The position numbers were made by a program, and so were the translations under genes. Source: Saccharofermentans sp. (GTDB lineage: Bacteria > Bacillota_A > Clostridia > Saccharofermentanales > Saccharofermentanaceae). From it: a DNA stretch of 10,649 nt. The stretch covers positions 1 through 10,649 of the forward strand of contig JAILHX010000151.1 in assembly GCA_024695565.1 (NCBI GenBank), written 5' to 3'. This document shows, in pieces, positions 1 to 7,049 of this stretch. How positions within the stretch are numbered: the stretch's first letter is position 1; every line of letters starts with the position of its first letter. The notes under the pieces were generated by a model. The model saw only the letters and a list, made by a program, of their open reading frames with translations, did no database searches and was not told the DNA's origin.

Positions 1-51
1 ATGCTCCTGAAGATATATGATTTTGACGTAGCTTCTTACATGAAGAGTTAA
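1..51 (+). CDS. C-terminal end of an upstream gene (partial)
   Basis: Frame 1 is open from the first base to a TAA at 49-51 and reads MLLKIYDFDVASYMKS. The other two forward frames stop within 20 bases. Codon choice (AAG, GAC, CTC, GTA) matches the genes further right. There is no ribosome binding site visible because the sequence begins here, so the ATG at base 1 is probably internal. Sixteen residues are too few to name a family. The stop is followed 11 bases later by the first of two hairpin-forming repeats, which fits the end of a transcription unit. It could also be a chance open frame. Confidence 0.4.
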   Translation: MLLKIYDFDVASYMKS

Positions 52-62
52 ATTCGCGGCAG

Positions 63-98
63 AATTTGAGGGTGAGACCTCAAGTTTACCCTCAAATT
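63..98 (+). repeat. 36-bp inverted-repeat element, copy 1
   Basis: The G-rich left arm AATTTGAGGGT (63-73) is perfectly complementary to ACCCTCAAATT (88-98), giving an 11-bp stem with a 14-base loop. The loop holds a second complement, CCTCAAGTT (78-86), which can pair with AATTTGAGG (63-71) as 9 pairs including one G-U. The left arm can therefore form either of two mutually exclusive hairpins. The element is followed by TTTTAAT, so the longer fold could act as a weak terminator for the gene ending at 51. It is 32/36 identical to the copy at 126-161. Confidence 0.8.
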
Positions 99-125
99 TT
101 AATAGATTTTAAGGATTACAGGCTG

Positions 126-161
126 AATTTGAGGGCGACCCCTCAAGTTTAGCCTCAAATT
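126..161 (+). repeat. 36-bp inverted-repeat element, copy 2
   Basis: This copy has the same three-arm layout as 63-98: left arm AATTTGAGG (126-134), near arm CCTCAAGTT (141-149) and far arm CCTCAAATT (153-161). Differences from copy 1 are at element positions 11, 14, 15 and 27. Position 27 (C to G) shortens the far stem to 9 pairs, while position 15 (A to C) lengthens the near stem to 10 pairs with a CGAC loop. The substitutions thus shift the balance towards the near fold but keep both folds possible. It is followed by TTTAATATTG. Confidence 0.8.
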
Positions 162-364
162 TAATATTGCTCAGGTTCTGCCCATTCAATTGAATCAGGC
201 TTATTCCCACAAAAAACACAAAGAGCCGTAATACACGCCTGCTTTGTGCAACTTACACCCTTTCAAAGGTCATGAGGGAAATTAAAATGTCAAATGTATT
301 ATTACTCAATAAATACGCTCAATGATATGATTTTGTCAATTAATTTATCTGGAGGGGTCTGGAT
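162..364 (+). other. Leader region upstream of the EIIC-like gene, no recognised gene
   Basis: Together with the repeats this makes a stretch of about 310 bases without a substantial gene. I see no convincing sigma-A promoter. One very short frame, 287-325 (ATG to TGA, MSNVLLLNKYAQ), has a GAGGG 8 bases upstream at 274-278 and could be a 12-residue leader peptide, but this is weak. The ribosome binding site for the next gene is GGAGGGG at 351-357, 7 bases before its ATG at 365. A 12-bp palindrome (ATTCAATTGAAT, 184-195) and a 7-bp inverted repeat (217-223 with 242-248) are present but may be chance. Confidence 0.5.
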
Positions 365-1507
365 ATGGGTAAATCCAAGGCTGGTAAGGCCAAAAAGAAG
401 AGAACATTTAAGCAATTTCTGAAGGATAAGGATATCAACATATCCGCTAAGACTTATTTTGTTGATGCAATGGGCGGTATGGCCCAGGGTCTTTTTGCAT
501 CACTTCTTGTCGGAACGATCCTGTCAACACTCGGTAAGTATCTGGGCATGATCGATCTTCCGTTTTTTGTTACCATAGCTCACTTCATCAGCAAGGCAGG
601 TTCGCTTGCTTCAGCTATCACCGGTGCTGCGATCGGTGTCGGAATCGCTGCTGCCCTTAAGGCACCCATGCTCGTCATGGCATGTTCTGCCGCTGTAGGA
701 TACTTCGCAAACGCTTATCCCGGACAGGTCGGAACGATCGGAATCTTCGAGCTCGACAAGCCCTACACAGCAGGTCCTCTCGGAGTATTCATCGCTGTTA
801 TCATCGCAGTTGAATTCGGTAAGTTCGTATCCAAAGAGACAAAGGTAGACATCCTCGTTACACCTCTTGTTACTCTCGGAGTCGGCTACTTTGTCGCATA
901 TATCACATGCCCGCCGATCGCAATCGCAATGAACTGGCTCGGTGAGTTCATCAACACTGCTACAACACTCCATCCGTTCATCATGGGCATAATCATCTCG
1001 GTTGTCGTAGGAATCATCCTTACGCTTCCTATCTCATCTGCTGCCATCTGCGCTTCCATCGGTATCGCAGGTATCGCAGGCGGTGCTGCACTTGCAGGAT
1101 GCTGCGCACAGATGGTCGGATTCGCTGTTGCTTCTTACAGAGAGAATAAGTGGGGCGGCGTTATATCACAGGGTCTCGGAACATCCATGCTCCAGATGCC
1201 CAACATCGTAACCCACCCTCAGATATGGATCCCTGCAACACTCGCTTCCGCTATCACAGGCCCAATGGCTACATTGATCTTCAAGCTCGAGTGCAACGGT
1301 GTTGCCGCAGGTATGGGAACATGCGGTCTCGTAGGTCCTATCGGATGCTTCTCTGCCATGACAGAGTCCGGAACTCTCAACTGGTATGCATGGCTCGGAA
1401 TGTTCTGCATCTGCCTGTTTACACCGGCTGTTCTCTCACTCCTGTTCAGTGAGATCATGCGTAAACTCGGCTGGATCAAGCCCGGTTACATGAAGCTTCA
1501 GAGCTAA
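365..1507 (+). CDS. PfoR/EIIC_2-family PTS-like membrane protein
   Basis: This 380-residue protein resembles the PTS_EIIC_2/PfoR family (COG3641), multi-spanning membrane proteins related to sugar-PTS EIIC subunits. PfoR of Clostridium perfringens was named for an effect on perfringolysin O expression. A lysine-rich N terminus (residues 3-25) probably lies in the cytoplasm. It is followed by DAMGGMAQGLFASLLVGT (34-51), which I recall as typical of the family, and about eight glycine- and alanine-rich hydrophobic segments. These lie near 38-58, 83-113, 137-150, 165-185, 205-222, 228-256, 288-305 and 343-362. The late segment NGVAAGMGTCGLVGPIG (311-327) also looks family-typical. No EIIA, EIIB or HPr domain is fused or adjacent, so PTS transport is unproven and the substrate unknown. 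The start is supported by GGAGGGG 7 bases upstream. Confidence 0.8.
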   Translation: MGKSKAGKAKKKRTFKQFLKDKDINISAKTYFVDAMGGMAQGLFASLLVGTILSTLGKYLGMIDLPFFVTIAHFISKAGSLASAITGAAIGVGIAAALKAPMLVMACSAAVGYFANAYPGQVGTIGIFELDKPYTAGPLGVFIAVIIAVEFGKFVSKETKVDILVTPLVTLGVGYFVAYITCPPIAIAMNWLGEFINTATTLHPFIMGIIISVVVGIILTLPISSAAICASIGIAGIAGGAALAGCCAQMVGFAVASYRENKWGGVISQGLGTSMLQMPNIVTHPQIWIPATLASAITGPMATLIFKLECNGVAAGMGTCGLVGPIGCFSAMTESGTLNWYAWLGMFCICLFTPAVLSLLFSEIMRKLGWIKPGYMKLQS

Positions 1508-1587
1508 AAATGCTTTGAGAATCGAATTGTTGTTTTTGCATATTTTCGCCTTCGTTTTGCCGAAAAGATAAGGACATTTTGACACAA

Positions 1588-1614
1588 TTGAAATTTGCGA
1601 AAATCTACTATAAT
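1588..1614 (+). promoter_or_regulatory. Candidate sigma-A promoter in the EIIC-ABC exporter gap
   Basis: A perfect -10 box TATAAT lies at 1609-1614. The best-placed -35 is TTGAAA at 1588-1593 with a 15-base spacer, shorter than the usual 17. A perfect TTGACA at 1579-1584 is 24 bases away, too far to be used with it. Transcription would start near 1621 and run into two hairpins before reaching the ABC exporter gene. Confidence 0.45.
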
Positions 1615-1643
1615 TCAGACAAGGGAACTTAATAGGAACCCTC

Positions 1644-1677
1644 AACATTTAATTAGCGATTTAAATGTTTTTTGTTT
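1644..1677 (+). terminator. AT-rich hairpin with T-run
   Basis: AACATTTAA (1644-1652) pairs perfectly with TTAAATGTT (1661-1669) around an 8-base loop, and the stem runs into TTTTTTGTTT. The T-run looks like an intrinsic terminator but the stem has only one G-C pair, so it would be weak alone. It may terminate transcripts from the EIIC-like gene or from the TATAAT box at 1609-1614. Confidence 0.4.
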
Positions 1678-1685
1678 CTCATAGG

Positions 1686-1725
1686 CGCGGCTTCCACAGC
1701 GGGAGCCGCGTTTGCATTTTGCATT
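1686..1725 (+). terminator. Strong GC hairpin, probable terminator or attenuator
   Basis: CGCGGCTTCC (1686-1695) pairs with GGGAGCCGCG (1701-1710) as 10 pairs including one G-U, with the loop ACAGC. It is followed by TTTGCATTTTGCATTTATT, an interrupted T-rich tract. No earlier strong terminator is visible after the EIIC-like gene, so this is the likely end of that unit. It also lies between the TATAAT box at 1609-1614 and the ABC exporter start at 1804, so it could attenuate that gene or end a short RNA of about 90-100 bases. Confidence 0.6.
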
Positions 1726-1803
1726 TATTCTTCCCGAGTGGTAAAAGTAGCGTATGAATTATTGCTGCCAAACTGATAGGCAATAAGCGGAAAAGAGGTC
1801 AGC

Positions 1804-3705
1804 ATGCCACCCGGAGGAAGAGGTTTTGGCGGCCCGATGGGCGGACAGTACTTAAGCGAAGAAGAGAAGGCCAATCAACCCAAGGTCACGCCCGCTCTGC
1901 TTAAGCGCGTATTCTCATATTTAAAACCGTATATCAAGCAGCTGATCCTCGTATTCCTATGTATAGTGGCATCTTCATTCCTGACGATATTACCTACTGT
2001 TCTTACCGGTAAGATCCTCGATGAAGGCCTTCTTAAAAATGACCTCAAGGCACTCGTCTATTACATCGTTTTATCCCTGATAGTTACGCTCATCGCGAGC
2101 CTTATAGGCGTAGCGGAGACTTACATAAACACCTGGATCGCCCAGCACATTACATTTGATATGCGCAACCAGATGTATTCGCATCTGCAGAATATGAGCC
2201 AGCGCTTTTTCACGACCAATAACCAGGGCGACATCATCACGAGGATGACAAGTGACATCGACGGCGTTAAGGCTGTCATCACGAACACCTTCAGTTCCAT
2301 TCTGTCCAATTCGATAACACTCGTTATTGCCATGATCGCCATGTTCCAGAAGAACTGGATCTTAGCTCTCGTGGGAATCGTGATCGTTCCGATATTTACG
2401 ATACCGACCAGAAGTGCGGGCAAGAAGAGATGGAAACTCACCAACGAATCGCAGCAGGTAAACGATGAGGTAAACGGGATCTTAAATGAGACCTTGTCTG
2501 TCAGCGGACAGCTCCTTGTAAAGCTCTTCGGCAAGGAGAAATACGAGTACGAACGTTACGAGAAGGCCAACCGCAAGATGATCGGTCTCAACATCAAGGA
2601 GAGCATGGCCGGCCGCTGGTTCAGAGTAGTCCTTACGACGTTTACGAGCGTCGGTCCTATGCTGATCTATCTTGTCGGCGGCATCCTCATGATGAAGTAC
2701 GATCCGACGGTCACGATAGGTGACATCACGGTGCTTGTAGCGCTCCTCGGCAGGATGTACATGCCGGTCAACAGCCTGCTAAATATCCAGGTCGAATGGA
2801 TCAGGTCGATGGCGCTGTTCAAGCGGATTTTTGATTATTTCGATATCCCTGTTGAGATAAAGAATGCAGAAGACGCGGTAACGCCTGAAAAGGTCACGGG
2901 TGATATTGTTTTCGAGCACGTGGAATTCTCATATGAAGAGTCCAAGAAGATATTGAAGGATATCAACTTCAACCTTGATGCGGGCAAGAGCATCGCGATA
3001 GTAGGCCCGTCCGGTTCAGGCAAGAGCACGATCGTAAATCTCATCCCGAGACTATATGACGTTGATTCGGGAACGGTCACGTTCGACGGAATCGACGTCA
3101 GAAAACTCGACCTGTCGTTCCTAAGAAACCAGGTCGGCGTCGTATCCCAGGAGACTTATCTGTTTAACGGAACCATCAGGGATAACCTCCTCTATGCAAA
3201 GCCCGATGCGACTGAGGAAGACATGATCGAAGCGCTGAAGAAGGCCAATATCTGGGACTTTGTCGAGAAGCAGGAGAATGGCATCGATACCGAAGTCGGC
3301 AACAGGGGACTAAAGCTCTCAGGCGGTGAGAAGCAGAGGATCTCGATCGCGAGGATCATACTTAAGGAACCGACGATCTTCATCTTCGACGAGGCCACCT
3401 CAGCTCTCGATTCCATCTCCGAGAAGAAGATCCAGGATGCAATAGATCCCATCATCAGGAGCAAGACGAGTATCCTTATCGCGCACAGGCTCTCGACCAT
3501 CCTCGCAGCCGATGAGATCCTCGTGGTTAAGGACGGCGAGATCGCCGAGCGGGGCACGCACAAAGAACTGCTCGGTAAGGAAGGCGTATACAGGGAACTC
3601 TATGAGACACAGTTCTCCAAGGCGATTATCGAAGATGAGGGCGTCTCTGAACTCGAGCAGTATATCTGGGGCACCCAGCCTGCCGATGAGCCGGATGAAA
3701 ACTGA
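1804..3705 (+). CDS. ABC exporter, fused membrane and ATPase domains (multidrug/lipid type)
   Basis: This 633-residue half-transporter has the MsbA/LmrA/BmrA-type layout and is expected in the cytoplasmic membrane. Residues 1-25 are rich in glycine and proline (MPPGGRGFGGPMGG). The six-helix exporter domain covers about 38-340 and the ATPase about 366-605. All ATPase motifs are intact: A-loop Tyr377, Walker A GPSGSGKST (401-409), Q-loop Gln449, signature LSGGEKQR (505-512), Walker B IFIFDEATS (525-533) with catalytic Glu530, and H-loop His561. An acidic tail ends the protein. No second ABC half-transporter lies beside it, and both catalytic residues are normal, so a homodimer is likely; the substrate cannot be told from sequence. 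The ATG at 1804 has AAGAGG ending 5 bases upstream. The next gene has its own promoter-like sequence. Confidence 0.93.
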   Translation: MPPGGRGFGGPMGGQYLSEEEKANQPKVTPALLKRVFSYLKPYIKQLILVFLCIVASSFLTILPTVLTGKILDEGLLKNDLKALVYYIVLSLIVTLIASLIGVAETYINTWIAQHITFDMRNQMYSHLQNMSQRFFTTNNQGDIITRMTSDIDGVKAVITNTFSSILSNSITLVIAMIAMFQKNWILALVGIVIVPIFTIPTRSAGKKRWKLTNESQQVNDEVNGILNETLSVSGQLLVKLFGKEKYEYERYEKANRKMIGLNIKESMAGRWFRVVLTTFTSVGPMLIYLVGGILMMKYDPTVTIGDITVLVALLGRMYMPVNSLLNIQVEWIRSMALFKRIFDYFDIPVEIKNAEDAVTPEKVTGDIVFEHVEFSYEESKKILKDINFNLDAGKSIAIVGPSGSGKSTIVNLIPRLYDVDSGTVTFDGIDVRKLDLSFLRNQVGVVSQETYLFNGTIRDNLLYAKPDATEEDMIEALKKANIWDFVEKQENGIDTEVGNRGLKLSGGEKQRISIARIILKEPTIFIFDEATSALDSISEKKIQDAIDPIIRSKTSILIAHRLSTILAADEILVVKDGEIAERGTHKELLGKEGVYRELYETQFSKAIIEDEGVSELEQYIWGTQPADEPDEN

Positions 3706-3788
3706 TCACGGCTTAATAAATATTAAAAATGTACTAACGGCGGGGCATGGAAGGCTTCTGATTCGTACATTCGTCAATGCGCGTTCCT

Positions 3789-3818
3789 TTATCAGAGAAA
3801 TCAAAAATATAGTATAAT
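3789..3818 (+). promoter_or_regulatory. Candidate promoter for the Ca2+-ATPase gene
   Basis: A perfect TATAAT is at 3813-3818. A partial -35, TTATCA (3789-3794, four of six consensus bases), stands 18 bases upstream. The start codon is 33 bases beyond the -10 box, leaving room for a short leader with AGGAGG at 3836-3841. I see no terminator between the ABC exporter stop (3705) and this site, so read-through is also possible. Confidence 0.5.
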
Positions 3819-3850
3819 TACTTCTTGGTTAATCCAGGAGGATAGGTTAA

Positions 3851-6643
3851 ATGACACAACCATATTCAGCTTCGGCTGAGCAGGTAGCTCAAGAACTTGA
3901 TACAGACCTCGTGAAGGGTCTGACTTCAGATGAGGCATCGTTAAGATATGCCAAGAATGGTCCCAACTCATTAGGCGAGGAGAAGAAGGTCCCTCTGTGG
4001 AGGAGGTTCCTTGGACAGTTCGCAGATGCGATGGTAATCATCCTTATCGCAGCTGCAGGCCTTTCCGCTTATATGGCCGCAAAGAGCGGCGGCGGATTCG
4101 AGGAGTGGATCGACGTAATCGTAATACTGGCGATCGTAATCCTTAATGCAGTTTTGGGCGTTTATCAGGAAGGTAAAGCAGACCAGGCTCTTGCAGCTCT
4201 CAAGAAGATGAGCTCACCCAAGACCAAGGTCATCCGTGATGGTAAGCCCGTCATGGTGGATTCCGAGCATGTCGTAGTCGGCGACGTTATCACGATCGAC
4301 GCAGGCGACAGTATCTCAGCTGACATGAGGATCATCGAATCCAGCTCACTTAAGGCAGAGGAAGCATCCCTTACGGGTGAATCCGTAGCAGTCGATAAGG
4401 ACGCAACAGCGATCCTTCCTGAAGACTGCGCTTTGGGTGACCGTAAGAACATGCTCTACATGGGCACAGCCGTAACATACGGCAGAGCCAAGGGCGTTGT
4501 CGTCGCAACTGCAAGAGATACGGAGCTCGGTAAGATCGCAACAAAGCTTACGAGCATTGACGACGAAGATACACCTCTTCAGAAGAGCCTCAACAAGCTC
4601 GGCAAGATTCTTGCAGCCGTTTGCATCGCAGTATGTATCATAGTTCTTCTTGTAGATATCTTCGTACAGAAGCAGCCTTGGGAAGATGCGCTCATGACAG
4701 CAGTTTCACTCGCTGTTGCAGCTATCCCTGAAGGTCTTGCCGCAGTCGTTACCATCGTTCTCTCGATCGGTATGACCAAGATGGCAGAGAACAACGCTAT
4801 CGTTAAGAGACTTCTCGCGGTTGAGACGCTCGGATGCGTTGACGTTATCTGCTCAGACAAGACAGGTACTCTCACACAGAACCAGATGACGGTTAAGGTC
4901 ATCTATGACGGCAGCAGGAAGTACAATGTCGAAGGCGGCGGATATGCTCCGGAAGGCAACATCGTCGATGAAGGCGGCAAGCCCGTCAAGATCGAAGGCG
5001 TATTAAGGACTCTCATCCTGTCTTCCGTTCTCTGTAACGATGCTTCTATCGTCAAGGAAGGCGAGAAGGAATATTCCTGCATCGGTGACCCTACAGAAGG
5101 CTCACTCACGACTCTCGGCATGAAGGCCAGGATGCTCCGTGAAGAGACGATGCACACATATCCCAGAGAGACGGAACTTCCGTTCGACTCTGACCGTAAG
5201 ATGATGACCACTTATCACTCCGGTATAGATGAGGGCAAGTGGATCAGCTTCACAAAGGGCGCTCCGGATATCGTGCTCTCACGCTGTACATCGATCCTCA
5301 CTGCAAACGGTGTTGAGAAGATGACACCCGAGAAACTCGCTGAGATCCGTGAGGTCAACCACAATTACGCTATCCAGGCTATCCGTGTCCTCGCTTTTGC
5401 TACAAAGGAGCACGGTGACGGCTCCAAGGCAACATTTGCCGATGAAGAGAACATGACGTTCTTAGGCCTTATCGGTATGATCGATCCCGCACGTGTCGAA
5501 GCAAAGGATGCTATCGCAGTCTGCCGTGAAGCAGGTATCCGTGCAGTCATGATCACAGGTGACTTCAAGGATTCCGCAGTTGCTATCTCTGACAATCTCG
5601 AGATGCGTGACGAGAAGCACATGGGTGCATACTCAGGTGAAGAACTCGATAAGTTAAGCGACGAGGAGCTCCTCGAAGTAGTTGAGAACACAAGCGTTTA
5701 TGCACGTGTGTCACCTGAGCACAAGGTCCGTATCGTAAATGCCCTTAAGCATAACGACCACATCGCTTCGATGACAGGTGACGGCGTTAACGATGCCATG
5801 GCTCTTAAGACTGCTGATATCGGTGTCGCAATGGGTATCACAGGTACAGATGTTTCCAAGAACTCTGCAGACATGATCCTCATGGATGACAACTTCGCTA
5901 CGATCGTAAAGGCAGTAGAGCAGGGAAGAACGATCTATTCTAATATCAGAAAGTTCGTAGGATTCCTCCTCTCCTGCAACGTAGGTGAGATCCTCGTAAT
6001 CTTCCTGCTCTCGCTCGTTCCGAAGACATTGATCCCCGGAATCGCAGCACCTCTTACTGCAATCCAGCTTCTCTGGCTCAACCTCATCACTGACTCGTTC
6101 CCGGCTCTCGCACTGGGCCGCGAAAAGGGCGAGCCCGGCATCATGAAGGTCCCCCCGAGATCAAAGCACGAGCCTATCATCAACAAGAGCATGATGGGTC
6201 ACATCGCGCTTCAGTCCATCGGTCTGTTCATATCTGTTGCTGCAGCATTCATCATCGCGCTTCTCAGCATGAACAACGGAAGCACATTCTTCTTTGCCGG
6301 TGAGATCGCAGATGCAGCAGCAAAGGGCGTACATCCTATCGATGTAGCACGTACGGTAGCATTCGCAACATTGATCTGCGCTGAGCTCTTCAGAGCTTTT
6401 GCAGCAAGATCAGAGAAGACCTCAGTATTCAAGCTCGGTCTGTTCTCCAATAAGATGATGAACATCGCCGTAGGTGTCTCACTCGTAATGCTCATCGCCG
6501 TTATCTACATCCCCGGTGTAAACGGTATCTTCAATAATGTTATGATCAATCCTCTGGCATGGCTCGTTATCCTGCCTCTGGCAATCCTCCCGTTTGCCTT
6601 GAGCGAGATTACAAAGCTCATAAACAGTGGTTTGCATAACTAA
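3851..6643 (+). CDS. P-type Ca2+-transporting ATPase (SERCA/PMCA-like, type II)
   Basis: This 930-residue P-type ATPase belongs to the bacterial Ca2+ pumps that include Listeria LMCA1 and Bacillus YloB. It should expel Ca2+ using ATP, with ten membrane helices. Visible motifs are the actuator LTGES (174-178), M4 PEGL (293-296), phosphorylation motif DKTGT with Asp336, nucleotide-binding KGAPD (469-473), and hinge TGDGVND (642-648). Ion-site residues line up with SERCA: Glu294 (E309), Asn710 (N768), Glu713 (E771), Asn744 (N796), Thr747 (T799), Asp748 (D800) and, by hand alignment of M8, Glu845 (E908). N- and C-terminal regulatory extensions are absent. The ATG at 3851 follows AGGAGG by 9 bases. 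Mn2+ transport (PMR1-like) cannot be excluded. Confidence 0.95.
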   Translation: MTQPYSASAEQVAQELDTDLVKGLTSDEASLRYAKNGPNSLGEEKKVPLWRRFLGQFADAMVIILIAAAGLSAYMAAKSGGGFEEWIDVIVILAIVILNAVLGVYQEGKADQALAALKKMSSPKTKVIRDGKPVMVDSEHVVVGDVITIDAGDSISADMRIIESSSLKAEEASLTGESVAVDKDATAILPEDCALGDRKNMLYMGTAVTYGRAKGVVVATARDTELGKIATKLTSIDDEDTPLQKSLNKLGKILAAVCIAVCIIVLLVDIFVQKQPWEDALMTAVSLAVAAIPEGLAAVVTIVLSIGMTKMAENNAIVKRLLAVETLGCVDVICSDKTGTLTQNQMTVKVIYDGSRKYNVEGGGYAPEGNIVDEGGKPVKIEGVLRTLILSSVLCNDASIVKEGEKEYSCIGDPTEGSLTTLGMKARMLREETMHTYPRETELPFDSDRKMMTTYHSGIDEGKWISFTKGAPDIVLSRCTSILTANGVEKMTPEKLAEIREVNHNYAIQAIRVLAFATKEHGDGSKATFADEENMTFLGLIGMIDPARVEAKDAIAVCREAGIRAVMITGDFKDSAVAISDNLEMRDEKHMGAYSGEELDKLSDEELLEVVENTSVYARVSPEHKVRIVNALKHNDHIASMTGDGVNDAMALKTADIGVAMGITGTDVSKNSADMILMDDNFATIVKAVEQGRTIYSNIRKFVGFLLSCNVGEILVIFLLSLVPKTLIPGIAAPLTAIQLLWLNLITDSFPALALGREKGEPGIMKVPPRSKHEPIINKSMMGHIALQSIGLFISVAAAFIIALLSMNNGSTFFFAGEIADAAAKGVHPIDVARTVAFATLICAELFRAFAARSEKTSVFKLGLFSNKMMNIAVGVSLVMLIAVIYIPGVNGIFNNVMINPLAWLVILPLAILPFALSEITKLINSGLHN

Positions 6644-6660
6644 AACCCATGTGTTATTAT
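6632..6660 (+). promoter_or_regulatory. Candidate extended -10 promoter for secG
   Basis: TATTAT at 6655-6660 is preceded by TG one base upstream (6652-6653), an extended -10. A poor -35, TTGCAT (6632-6637), sits 17 bases before the -10 and overlaps the last codons of the Ca2+-ATPase gene. The secG start at 6695 is 34 bases downstream. Co-transcription with the ATPase gene remains possible because no terminator is seen in the 51-base gap. Confidence 0.35.
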
Positions 6661-6694
6661 TCATAGGCTAATTTGTATTAGGAGGCACGGATCG

Positions 6695-6946
6695 ATGACA
6701 GCATTGAATATCGTTCTTAGCATTGTAGATATAGTTTTGGCTATCGCCATTGTCGTTCTTTTCCTCGTTCAGGAAGGTAATGACAGAGGTATTGGTGTAG
6801 TAGCAGGTGGTTCTTCCGATTCTTACTACAACAAGGCAAAGGGCAGAACCCTTGAAGAGCAGCTCAAGATGTGGACAGTTGTCTGCTGCTGCGGATTCGC
6901 CATCGTATCTGTAGTTCTTTATCTCTCAATCGCTAAGGCTTGGTAA
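6695..6946 (+). CDS. secG: Protein translocase subunit SecG
   Basis: SecG is the small accessory subunit of the SecYEG channel in the cytoplasmic membrane and helps SecA-driven export. The 83-residue length is normal. Two hydrophobic helices (about 6-25 and 59-79) flank a loop that starts with the family motif LVQEGNDRG (23-31). The loop continues with a glycine-rich stretch and KAKGRTLEEQLKMWT, matching the usual position of the charged GRT/LE segment before the second helix. The ATG at 6695 has AGGAGG (6680-6685) 9 bases upstream. The gene is followed by a clear terminator and then rnr, an order common in Bacillota. The Cys-Cys-Cys run in helix 2 is unusual but harmless-looking. Confidence 0.92.
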   Translation: MTALNIVLSIVDIVLAIAIVVLFLVQEGNDRGIGVVAGGSSDSYYNKAKGRTLEEQLKMWTVVCCCGFAIVSVVLYLSIAKAW

Positions 6947-6967
6947 GAGATCAACAGTTTGACTTCC

Positions 6968-7001
6968 AAGACCGCCTCTTCAACCGGGGCGGTCTTTTTT
7001 T
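6968..7001 (+). terminator. Intrinsic terminator after secG
   Basis: AAGACCGCC (6968-6976) pairs perfectly with GGCGGTCTT (6988-6996); two further pairs (one G-U) can extend the stem inward. A run of seven T ends at 7001. It separates secG from rnr, so rnr needs its own promoter. Confidence 0.93.
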
Positions 7002-7029
7002 GTCCTGCATAAGTAGTAAGATATATAAA
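7000..7029 (+). promoter_or_regulatory. Candidate promoter for rnr
   Basis: TATAAA at 7024-7029 is 18 bases after TTGTCC (7000-7005), which shares four bases with the -35 consensus and overlaps the end of the secG terminator. TATATA at 7022-7027 gives a 16-base spacer instead. Transcription would begin near 7036, which leaves the AAAGAGG at 7035-7041 at or just inside the 5' end of the message. Confidence 0.4.
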
Positions 7030-7049
7030 AAGTGAAAGAGGAATTTGAG

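Noticed and set aside
63..161. CRISPR array
   Set aside because: Only two units, each an extended inverted repeat, with no cas genes and no array of spacers.
184..195. Palindrome ATTCAATTGAAT as an operator
   Set aside because: It is AT-rich, single and not near a recognisable promoter, so chance is likely.
217..248. CACAAAG/CTTTGTG inverted repeat in the EIIC leader
   Set aside because: Seven pairs around an 18-base loop with no T-run or partner motif; not enough for a structure claim.
611..973. Minus-strand open frame of 120 codons inside the EIIC-like gene
   Set aside because: It lies wholly antisense to a well-supported gene, has no ribosome binding site or family resemblance, and is rich in Asp/Ser/Cys as expected from reading biased codons backwards. 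The other long antisense frames in this window were dropped for the same reason.
1579..1584. TTGACA as -35 partner of TATAAT at 1609
   Set aside because: The spacer is 24 bases, too long for sigma-A; TTGAAA at 1588 is closer to usable spacing.
3728..3771. AATGTAC/GTACATT inverted repeat after the ABC exporter gene as a terminator
   Set aside because: The loop is 30 bases, the stem is weak and no T-run follows.
5662..5675. 14-bp perfect palindrome CGAGGAGCTCCTCG in the Ca2+-ATPase gene
   Set aside because: It arises from Glu-Glu-Leu-Leu codons (GAG GAG CTC CTC) common in this genome and has no loop to form an RNA hairpin.
7032..7049. GTG at 7032 as the rnr start
   Set aside because: It has no ribosome binding site and lies 2 bases after the probable -10 box, while ATG 7050 has AAAGAGG at 8 bases.
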